Assembly (NCBI GenBank): GCA_030448225.1
Contig: JAUJNJ010000090.1
Coordinates: 1-21,421, forward strand
Length of the DNA stretch: 21,421 nucleotides
Direction of reading: 5' to 3'
From: Phycisphaerae bacterium
GTDB taxonomy: Bacteria; Planctomycetota; Phycisphaerae; Tepidisphaerales; Tepidisphaeraceae
Shown: in pieces, positions 8,520 to 14,438 of the stretch
Position numbering within the stretch: the stretch's first letter is position 1
Layout: every line of letters starts with the position of its first letter
The notes under the pieces: generated by a model
The model's database searches: none
The model's input: only the letters and a program-made list of their open reading frames with translations
Told to the model about the DNA's origin: nothing
Position numbers and translations under genes: made by a program

Positions 8520-8936
8520 CTAGTTCGCGTACGCCTTCTCGCCGCCTTCCCTGCACCGGATGCTTCGCCACGCGGCGACGGCCCAAGCCGCGTCGTCGAC
8601 TTCCTCGAAGTAGAACGTGACGCAGGCGACGGTGCCGTGCGAGGCGGTCCAGGTGTTGAGGCCCCAGTAGTCGCCCCCGTCGTTCGATTCCGGCAGCAGG
8701 TACGCGTGGCCGACGAGGCCCGCCTCGACCCGGTCGAACGTGCGCACCGGCACGCCGGGCCGCCGCTCGATCATGCGCGCGATCGCCCCGTCCGCGTCGA
8801 CGTCCCCGGTCCCGTAGACGCCGGCGTAGACCGTGCGGCCGCCCCGGTGGAGGACGACGTCCCCCTCCCGCACCTGCCGATCGAACCCCTCCTCGAGGTC
8901 GATCGCCCAATCACCCGTGATCGTCACAAGCGGCAT
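8520..8936 (-). CDS. Conserved-looking hypothetical protein, 138 residues
   Basis: The frame from ATG 8936 reads MPLVTITGDWAIDLEEGFDRQ and ends YAN at 8520. Codon use and composition look coding, with acidic and aromatic clusters (EGDVVLHRGGRTVYAGVYGTGDVDAD, AYLLPESNDGGDYWGLNTWTASHG, CVTFYFEEVDDAAWAVAAWRSI). No membrane helix, signal peptide or family motif is recognised. The mixed strand/loop pattern suggests a small soluble alpha/beta or beta-rich domain. The frame is open upstream to 9146, but that part translates the G-rich tract into WWGGGVV repeats and is rejected. No clear ribosome site is present. It may be the last gene of the unit that starts with nrtR, but the repeat element between it and the Nudix gene makes this uncertain. 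Confidence 0.65.
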   Translation of the reverse strand: MPLVTITGDWAIDLEEGFDRQVREGDVVLHRGGRTVYAGVYGTGDVDADGAIARMIERRPGVPVRTFDRVEAGLVGHAYLLPESNDGGDYWGLNTWTASHGTVACVTFYFEEVDDAAWAVAAWRSIRCREGGEKAYAN

Positions 8937-9017
8937 GCCGACCGATGCTAGGGCCGCCCCCCACGACCGATCCAGCCGGCGCGACGAGTAGCCCGACAAC
9001 TGATTCGGAACACGTCT

Positions 9018-9082
9018 CTGCCCCGGCCCTCCGGGCCGGCCGCGAAACAAGTGGTGATCCGGCGCGTCATTCTTCTCACCAC
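9018..9082 (-). repeat. Conserved two-hairpin intergenic block, copy B
   Basis: On the minus strand this repeats the block at 6803-6869. A GTGGTGA/TCACCAC stem (9051-9082) is followed by a CGGCCC/GGGCCG stem (9024-9038) with loop GGA on the minus strand (TCC on the plus strand) instead of GAA. The stems are unchanged and the differences fall in or beside loops. It again follows a G-rich 8-bp tract and a gene end (the Nudix gene). Confidence 0.85.
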
Positions 9083-9158
9083 CCCACCACCCCACCACCC
9101 CACCACCCCACCACCCCACCACCCCACCACCCCACCACCCAACCACTCCACCACCGCT
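9076..9158 (-). repeat. G-rich 8-bp minisatellite after a stop codon (tract B)
   Basis: On the minus strand the tract is about seven near-perfect copies of the 8-mer GGGTGGTG, preceded by degenerate units. It starts about 20 nt after the repaired stop codon of the Nudix gene at 9179. As in the other two tracts, the sense strand is the G-rich strand. The run of GGG/GG could form G-quadruplexes in the transcript. Confidence 0.9.
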
Positions 9159-9178
9159 TCACCTCCTCCACCCTCCCC

Positions 9179-9713
9179 TCACGTCTCGCGCGTGGCGAAG
9201 TACAGGCCCGCGTACAGCTTCAGGTCGACCATCAGCCCCTCGGCCGCCCCGCGCCGCGAGCCACGCCGGGACGTCGCCCAGCGGGATTTCGTGGAGCGTG
9301 ATGTCCTCCCCGCCGACGCCGCCGGCCCGGCCCGCCCGCCGCAGGCCGGTGGCGAGGAAGAGCGTGATGACCTCGTCGCTCAGCCCCGCCGACGGCGGCC
9401 CCTCGACCAGGAACGTCATGCCGGCGGCCTCGTACCCCGTCTCCTCGAGCAGTTCCCGCCGGGCGGCGGCGGCGAGGTCCTCCGCCTCGTGCCCGGCCTC
9501 GTCGCCCGCGAGGCCGGCCGGCAGCTCGATCACGCGCCGGCCGACCGGCGGGCGGTCCTGCTCGACGAGGATCAGGTTCCCCTCGTCGGTGACGGCCACG
9601 ATCCCCACGATCCCCGACACCTTCGTCCGCGTCGCGTACTCCCACTTCCCCCGCTTCACGAGCCGAACGAACTTCCCCTCGGCCACGATCTCCGGCGGCG
9701 GTAGCGCTTCCAT
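9179..9713 (-). CDS. Nudix hydrolase, ADP-ribose pyrophosphatase type (frameshift near C-terminus)
   Basis: ATG 9713 starts MEALPPPEIVAEGKFVRLVKRGKWEYATR, followed by VSGIVGIVAVTDEGNLILVEQDRPPVGRRVIELPAG, the N-terminal layout of ADP-ribose pyrophosphatases. The Nudix box occupies about residues 67-94 and ends in RELLEETGY. Its first part is two residues longer than the standard G-x5-E (PAGLAGDEAGHEAED). Around 9235-9245 the frame changes; the repaired C-terminus reads GLMVDLKLYAGLYFATRET and stops at 9179. The expected reaction is Mg-dependent cleavage of ADP-ribose to AMP and ribose 5-phosphate. Its neighbour upstream is kptA (152 bp), so it would consume ADP-ribose made by the island's other enzymes. 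The exact substrate is inferred. Confidence 0.85.
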
Positions 9714-9865
9714 GCCCCCTTGCTAACGCCGACCGCGGGTGCAACGCAAGAACGGATGAACGACGACGCCTCGCGGCCGGGAGGATAAGGATGGATGCGA
9801 CACCCGGCACGGCGGCGCGCGGAACGGGCCGTCTGGGCGGCTGGAAACGATGAGCGCGCCGCGGA

Positions 9866-10421
9866 TCACTTCCCCGTCGCCGCGTCGGTGAACATCAGGT
9901 ACTCCGGCGGGACGCGGTCGGTGAGCCACACGCCGTTGGCGCTGCGGAAGAACTCGTACCCGTCCTGCCGCATCACGGCGCGCACCTCGAGCATCACGAG
10001 CTTGCCGTGCCGCTGGCCGACGGCCGCCGCGGCGTCGGGCGTGTCGGAGAGGTGGACGTGGTGGCGCTGCTGCGTTGCGCCCCTGCGCGCGGATCGCGCC
10101 CACGTGCTTCGCGGCCGTGCCGTGGTACAGCACCGCCGGCGGCTCGGCCGGCTCGAGGCCGAGCTCGACGTCGACCGAGTGGCCCTGGTTCGCGCGGATG
10201 CGCGTGCCGTCGGGGCTGAGCGCGAACCGCTGCTTGTCGCTCGCGGCGACGATCTCCTCAGCTCCTCGAGCGAGATCTCGCGCCCGTTCCGCCGGCACCC
10301 TTCCAGCAGCGCGTCGACCGCCACCCACCCCGCCTCGTCGAGCGACACGCCGATCAGCCCCGGCTCGTGGGCGCAGGACGAGGCTGAGGAACTTGCTGGT
10401 CTTCTTGTGACGGTCACTCAT
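9866..10421 (-). pseudogene. kptA: RNA 2'-phosphotransferase KptA/Tpt1, interrupted by about three frameshifts
   Basis: ATG 10421 starts [17 protein letters not shown]. One extra C in a C-run (about 10376) breaks the frame, which resumes as [24 protein letters not shown] and [10 protein letters not shown] missing G (about 10262) breaks it again before [34 protein letters not shown] and [17 protein letters not shown] third indel near 10085 precedes [41 protein letters not shown]. The family motifs RANQGHS, LYHGT and HVHLS are all present, so the repaired protein has the full length (about 180 residues). KptA transfers an RNA 2'-phosphate to NAD+, releasing nicotinamide and ADP-ribose 1'',2''-cyclic phosphate; Tpt1/KptA enzymes can also ADP-ribosylate RNA 5'-phosphate ends. 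The start overlaps the stop of the upstream membrane protein gene (ATGA). Conservation outside the indels argues for sequence error rather than old decay. Confidence 0.88.
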
Positions 10422-10850
10422 GTCGCACGCTCCGCCACGACGTGGCTCGGGTGGTTCGGGTTGATCCGGGAACAACCCACGCCGTGATACCGCGGGCCCC
10501 TCATCTCCGCGAGGATCAGCCGCCGCCGTCACCGGCCCCTGCACGGCCAACACGCTGGCCCAACCGAACGCCCCCGCCGCCTGCCAGGCAATCAGGTTGG
10601 CGACGAACACGTCCGCCCAAACCAGCTCATAACTCCGGCGGATCCGGAAGACGTTGCAGAACAGGAAGAAGTGCACCACGACGACCGGGAACAACAACGC
10701 CAGTTCGCCAATCGGCCCCCACAACACCACCGTGGCGGCCGCGGCGACCACGATCACCGCGGCGTCGGCGGCCGAGAACCGAAAGCCGCACTTCCGCGGC
10801 CTCGGCTCGTCAGTCGACGCGGACCGACGTGTGCTCGTCCTGACGTCCAT
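10418..10850 (-). CDS. Small membrane protein coupled to kptA (one frameshift)
   Basis: ATG 10850 starts [29 protein letters not shown], a basic N-terminal tail. Membrane helices follow at about residues 30-50 ([18 protein letters not shown]) and 50-68 ([20 protein letters not shown]), with a third hydrophobic stretch at about 82-110 ([25 protein letters not shown]). A single extra base near 10525 shifts the frame. In the other frame the protein continues [33 protein letters not shown] and stops at TGA 10418, overlapping the kptA ATG as ATGA. That overlap strongly supports the repaired ending and translational coupling. The family is not recognised. A membrane partner for an RNA 2'-phosphotransferase would be unexpected. 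Confidence 0.75.
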
Positions 10851-10908
10851 TGGGTGCCGCCTTCCTCAACTCGACGCGCGATCAGTCGCGCGCCCTGCCG
10901 CGATTTAT

Positions 10909-11607
10909 TCAATTTAGCTTGTCCAAGCCCAGCCGCTTCGCCACGGCCGCGTCTTCCACCGGATGGACCCGCTCCGACGGCGTCACGAGCGCGCCCGGGC
11001 CGCGGGTCCGCAGCGCCTCTCGCTGCTCGACGACGAACGCCGACACATTGTCAACGCGGACGATCCACTCGCGGCCGAAGCGCCGCAACGCGTCGCCGCG
11101 AAGCCCGAGTTGGATCGCGCGGCGTTCGAGCGGCCGCCCGTCCGGGTCGTGGTCCGGATCCCACTGCAGGCGCACGTCGGACGCGTTCAGGGCGGCGCGC
11201 CACGCGCCGTGCGTTTCGTATGCAGCCGGCGCGAACGACGAGTGGACGGCGGCGGCGAGGATCGCGTTGAACGCGTCGCGGCGCAGCGTGACCGCGAGCG
11301 TGACCTCATGGTCGGGCTTCGTCCCCCAGCCGGAGCGGTACATCATCCAGAGGAAGTTCGGCTTCACCCAACTCATGCGGCCAAAGCTGAACGCCCCGCC
11401 GAAGTAGCCGTGCTCGGCCGCGAAGCAACCAATCTCGGGGCGGTACGCCTGGTACACCACGACGGTGGCGTCGTCGTACTGCGCGAGAATGTGCCGCCCG
11501 CTCGTGGGCCAACGATCCCGCTGTTCCACGTATCGCTCGGTCATCATCGGAAACACCGCTCCCCGCATTCCGGCAGGCCACGACGTCGTCGCTCTGTGAG
11601 TCCTCAT
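10909..11607 (-). CDS. DUF4291 family protein
   Basis: An intact 232-residue frame starts at ATG 11607, 6 nt after the stop of the macrodomain gene. The diagnostic DUF4291 block is at about residues 40-97 (ILAQYDDATVVVYQAYRPEI, FSFGRMSWVKPNFLWMMYRSGWGTK), and a second conserved block is at about 145-175 (DVRLQWDPDHDPDGRPLERRAIQLGLRG). Length matches the family. A later start at Met21 or Met22 (MMTERYVEQRD) is possible because the first 20 residues look less conserved and the only GGAGGAG lies rather far from ATG 11607. No function is established for DUF4291 to my knowledge. Tight linkage to macrodomain, PARG-like and KptA genes suggests a role with ADP-ribose or RNA ends. The high count of conserved Arg, His and Asp residues would allow an enzyme. 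Confidence 0.93.
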   Translation of the reverse strand: MRTHRATTSWPAGMRGAVFPMMTERYVEQRDRWPTSGRHILAQYDDATVVVYQAYRPEIGCFAAEHGYFGGAFSFGRMSWVKPNFLWMMYRSGWGTKPDHEVTLAVTLRRDAFNAILAAAVHSSFAPAAYETHGAWRAALNASDVRLQWDPDHDPDGRPLERRAIQLGLRGDALRRFGREWIVRVDNVSAFVVEQREALRTRGPGALVTPSERVHPVEDAAVAKRLGLDKLN

Positions 11608-11613
11608 CCGGAT

Positions 11614-12111
11614 TCACGGCCGCTCCTCCCCGGCGACGTCGTACACCACGACCGCCACGCCCGCCGCGACGAGGCGAGCTTTGATGATCGCCTCGACCCG
11701 TTCCCAGTTCCCGCCGGCGAGCCCGCACCCGATACGCGGCATGTGCACGCTCGCCCCCCGCGCGGTGGCGAACGACGCGACCCGCTGAAGCGCCGCGTCG
11801 ATCGCCTCGTATCGGACCGGCGGCGGCGCCCCCGCCGGCCTTCGCCGCCCGCGGATGCCGTGCTGGCCGACCATGTTCGCCACCCACAGTTCCGCCCCGA
11901 CCGGCACGAACTGCACGCGGCCCAACTCGAACGGCTCGCCCTTCGTTCCCGCGTGCCATGCGCGATACGCTTCCTCCGGCTCCGGCCACCGCTTCGACAG
12001 TGACCGGACGAAACCCCGGCCCCAGCCGCCGACGTCGTTGCAGACGTGGGCGATCACCTTCGAGCCGATCCCCTCCGGGTCGGTGGCATCGCCGATCGTG
12101 TAAAGGATCAT
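11614..12111 (-). CDS. Macrodomain protein, ADP-ribose 1''-phosphate phosphatase-like
   Basis: An intact 165-residue frame starts at ATG 12111 with a GGGGAG site about 7 nt upstream. The macrodomain signature is clear: IGDATDPEGIGSKVIAHVCNDVGGWGRGFVRSLSKRWPEPEEAY at residues 6-49, and SVHMPRIGCGLAGGNWERVEAII near residues 120-143, which form the ADP-ribose pocket. The CNDVGGWGRGFV form is that of Poa1p-like enzymes, which remove the phosphate from ADP-ribose 1''-phosphate, a product derived from Tpt1/KptA chemistry. kptA lies in the same island, so this role is likely, although deacylation of ADP-ribosylated protein is an alternative. It is followed after 6 nt by the DUF4291 gene. Confidence 0.92.
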   Translation of the reverse strand: MILYTIGDATDPEGIGSKVIAHVCNDVGGWGRGFVRSLSKRWPEPEEAYRAWHAGTKGEPFELGRVQFVPVGAELWVANMVGQHGIRGRRRPAGAPPPVRYEAIDAALQRVASFATARGASVHMPRIGCGLAGGNWERVEAIIKARLVAAGVAVVVYDVAGEERP

Positions 12112-12165
12112 GTGACTGCTCCCCGATGAGCCACCGCCGCGCCCGCCGCCGCCGCCGCCGCGACG

Positions 12166-12599
12166 TTATCGCTCTGGCGGCAGGTCATGGCTGTGGCAGA
12201 TCCGCACCCCCGCGGCCTCCGTCTCGGCGATCGCGCGGTCGGTGTCGGCCGGGGCCGAGGTCGACGCCGCGGCAGCCGTCGCGGATCACGGCCGTCGGGA
12301 GCCCGGCGCCGCGGATGGCGTCGAGGGCGCTGAACTTCACGCAGTAGTCGGTGGCGAGGCCCATGACGAACACCCGGCCGACCCCGTGCACGTGAGTTAG
12401 TCGGCCAGCCCGGTCGACCGGCGGTGGCCGTAGTCGAAGAACCCGCTGTAGCTGTCGATCCCGCGGTCGATCCCCTTGTGGAAGACGCGCCGCACGCGCT
12501 ACGGTTGGCGATCGGCACCACGGCCCCCCCGTCCGGCACGGCCAGGGCGCCGACGGGGAGGAAGTCGTTCTGGAGGTCCACGGGGATCAGCGCCCGCGT
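12166..12599 (-). pseudogene. pncA: Nicotinamidase PncA, damaged (internal deletion of about 75-80 codons plus frameshifts)
   Basis: The N-terminus RALIPVDLQNDFLPVGALAVPDGGAVVPIANR contains the catalytic Asp of nicotinamidases. After only about 13 bases it jumps to VFHKGIDRGIDSYSGFFDYGHRRSTGLAD, which carries the catalytic Lys region. About 75-80 residues, including the metal-binding D-x-H/His segment (DWHP...H), are absent. A TAA and indel near 12400 follow, then GVGRVFVMGLATDYCVKFSALDAI with the catalytic Cys, CRGVDLG, a further indel near 12262, and ADTDRAIAETEAAGVRICHSHDLPPER with stop TAA at 12166. The expected start codon is ACG (12599-12597), placed 8 nt after a GGAGGGG site, so an ATG may have mutated. 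It overlaps the end of the PARG-like gene. An intact enzyme would convert nicotinamide to nicotinate for NAD salvage. This copy cannot be functional as read. Confidence 0.85.
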
Positions 12600-13471
12600 G
12601 TTCGTTTCCCCTCCTCCCGCCCCTCCGGGTTGAGTCGTGACGCGAAGGCGTTGAACGTCGGCCGCCACGTGGTGTTGTCGAGGACGGCGAACGTCACGCG
12701 GTCGAAGCAGCGGGCGAGCGGCAGCGTCAGTGCCTCGGCGAACAACGCGGCGATCACCTCCGGGTCGTTCCCGAACACGCCGCAGCCCCACGCGCCGAGC
12801 ACGAGCGAGCGGTGGCCGCGCACGACCGCGACGCCGAGCACGTGCAGGATGCGCCGCCGCATGGTCTGCGTGACGACGTCCGGCGGCCGCACGCCGCGGC
12901 CCTGCCGCAGGGCCGACACGTTCACGGCCGGCGCGGTGACGAACGACACGGGGTACGGCGCGTCGCGGAGCCGGCCGTCGTCGTCCCGGAACACGGGCAC
13001 GCGCGGGCTGTGGATCAGGCAGTCGGTGTAGAGCGCCGACGACGCGCGGCGGTTGATCTCGTAGTACGCCGGCGCGGCGTGCAGCGTCGCGACGAGGGCG
13101 GACGCGCGGGCGAGGCTCTCCTCCTGCGCCTGGCTGCCGCCGAGGAAGCCGCCGCCCGGGTTCTTCGCCGACGCGAAGTTCAGCGCGAGCACGTCGTGGC
13201 CCGCGTCGGTCAGTCGCAGCGCGGCGGCGAGCGTCGTCTCCCCCGTCACCTCGACCTCGGGCCGATGAGACGCCGGACGACTCGCGGCGATCGCGTCCGC
13301 GCGCTCCATCACCGCCGGCCAATCCTCGGGGAGCACGAGTTCCGTACCCGACACGGCCGCGCGGATCTGCTCGGTCAGGTCGATCGTCGCCCCCGACGGG
13401 GACCGATAGCTTCCGCGCTCGACGATCTGCACCGTCTCGGCCGCAATCTTCGCTCTGTCACCTCGTGTCAT
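12587..13471 (-). CDS. Bacterial poly(ADP-ribose) glycohydrolase-like protein (TIGR02452 family)
   Basis: An intact 294-residue frame starts at ATG 13471, 13 nt after the nrtR stop. The N-terminus (RAKIAAETVQIVERGSY) is typical of TIGR02452 proteins. The PARG signature GGG-x7-QEE is present at residues about 106-118 (FASAKNPGGGFLGGSQAQEE), where the second Glu is the catalytic residue in bacterial-type PARGs. YTDCLIHSPRVPVFRDD and the macrodomain loop VLGAWGCGVFGNDP are also conserved. The fold is a macrodomain relative that hydrolyses the ribose-ribose bond of poly(ADP-ribose) or releases ADP-ribose from a protein. Its stop overlaps the pncA start region. It supplies ADP-ribose to the Nudix enzyme. 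Physiological substrates in bacteria are uncertain. Confidence 0.92.
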   Translation of the reverse strand: MTRGDRAKIAAETVQIVERGSYRSPSGATIDLTEQIRAAVSGTELVLPEDWPAVMERADAIAASRPASHRPEVEVTGETTLAAALRLTDAGHDVLALNFASAKNPGGGFLGGSQAQEESLARASALVATLHAAPAYYEINRRASSALYTDCLIHSPRVPVFRDDDGRLRDAPYPVSFVTAPAVNVSALRQGRGVRPPDVVTQTMRRRILHVLGVAVVRGHRSLVLGAWGCGVFGNDPEVIAALFAEALTLPLARCFDRVTFAVLDNTTWRPTFNAFASRLNPEGREEGKRTRGR

Positions 13472-13484
13472 CGGTCGCCCCCCG

Positions 13485-14174
13485 TCAGATCTCGAAGTTG
13501 AAGCCCTTCTTCCGCAGCTTGCGGTACCGCTCCTCGTCGAAGCGGTAGAGCCGGGCGGCGCGGTGGGCGACGTCCTGCTGGATCTCGTCGAGCTCGATCA
13601 GCACGCCCATCGACAGGATCTTCTTGCGGAAGTTCCGCTTGTCGAGCGGGCGCTCGAGCACCGTCTCGTAGAGGCGCTGGAGCTGCGAGAGCGTGAACTT
13701 CGGCGGCAGCAGCTCGAACCCGATCGGCTCGTACCGCACCTTCGCCTTCAGCCGCCGCAGGGCCGCGTCGAGGATCGCCGCGTGGTCGAACGCGAGCGTC
13801 GGCACGTCGCCGACGGCGAACCACCGCGCGTCGCGCGCGTCGGTGTCGGCGCGGGCGCGGTGCTCGGCGAAGTTGACCAGCGCGTAGTACGCCACGCTCA
13901 CCACCCGCTCGCGCGGGTCGCGTCGGACCGCGCCGAACGTGTAGAGCTGCTCGAGGTAGACGTCGGCCAGGCCCGTCTCCTCGCGCAGCTCGCGCCGGGC
14001 GGCGTCGTCGAGCGACTCCTCGGTTCGCACGAACCCGCCGGGCAGCGCCCACTTCCCGCGGAACGGCTCCAGCGCCCGCTCGATCAGCATCACCCGCAGG
14101 TCGGCCTCGCCGAACCCGAAGACGACGCAGTCGATCGTGAGGGCGGGGCGGGAAAATTCGTAAGAGAACGCCAC
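13485..14174 (-). CDS. nrtR: NrtR-type transcriptional regulator (Nudix domain plus winged helix)
   Basis: The GTG at 14174 is preferred because AGGCGG lies about 6 nt upstream and the promoter and palindrome sit just before it; the frame is open further up but would read through the operator. The product is 229 residues. Residues 10-130 are a Nudix domain ([36 protein letters not shown]). A complete Nudix box at 47-69 ([20 protein letters not shown] then TGL) keeps all catalytic positions, whereas many NrtR proteins have lost some. Residues about 150-229 ([52 protein letters not shown]) form the NrtR winged helix. NrtR represses NAD-metabolism genes and is released by ADP-ribose. As first gene of the island it probably controls itself and the genes downstream. 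Confidence 0.92.
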   Translation of the reverse strand: MAFSYEFSRPALTIDCVVFGFGEADLRVMLIERALEPFRGKWALPGGFVRTEESLDDAARRELREETGLADVYLEQLYTFGAVRRDPRERVVSVAYYALVNFAEHRARADTDARDARWFAVGDVPTLAFDHAAILDAALRRLKAKVRYEPIGFELLPPKFTLSQLQRLYETVLERPLDKRNFRKKILSMGVLIELDEIQQDVAHRAARLYRFDEERYRKLRKKGFNFEI

Positions 14175-14188
14175 GGGCAGCCGCCTTT

Positions 14189-14233
14189 GTGTAACTCTTA
14201 CACGATGATGGTGTGTGAGCGACACCAAGTCAA
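14189..14233 (-). promoter_or_regulatory. Promoter and candidate NrtR operator in front of nrtR
   Basis: On the minus strand TTGACT (14233-14228) and CATCAT (14210-14205) are separated by 17 bp, a fair sigma-70-type promoter. One base later comes the perfect palindrome GTGTAA-CTC-TTACAC (14189-14203), which would cover the start of transcription and lie 14 nt before the GTG of nrtR. A repressor bound there would block initiation. A second, overlapping ACAC-N7-GTGT symmetry lies at 14200-14214. Operator assignment to NrtR is inferred from position. Confidence 0.65.
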
Positions 14234-14268
14234 CTGGGGAAATGCGAGATCGTTCGGTCTCGCTGAAG

Positions 14269-14295
14269 GACCGGCGGGCTCCCGCCCGCGGCTAT
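14269..14295 (+). repeat. GC-rich REP-like hairpin, copy 1
   Basis: The core GGCGGGCTCCCGCCCGC folds into a GCGGGC/GCCCGC stem with a 4-nt loop and is followed by GGCTAT. The 27-bp unit matches 18368-18394 at all but two positions. It lies in the divergent region between nrtR and hrpA. A further GC-rich imperfect hairpin follows at about 14308-14332. Confidence 0.75.
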
Positions 14296-14438
14296 CACGT
14301 GTTGACCGCGGGCGTCACCCGCGCGCGGGTCGGCGACGAAAGCGGGGAGCCGCCCTCGCTGCGGCGCCGGCGGCGCATGAGCGGGGGGACGCTGACGGTC
14401 GTCGCGCGGGCCCGCATTTCGGGGCCGTGGTCCGTCGT

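Noticed and set aside
8937..9146. Upstream extension of the orphan gene giving a WWGGGVV repeat N-terminus.
   Set aside because: It only translates the 8-bp G-rich tract and two-hairpin block, which recur elsewhere as non-coding DNA.
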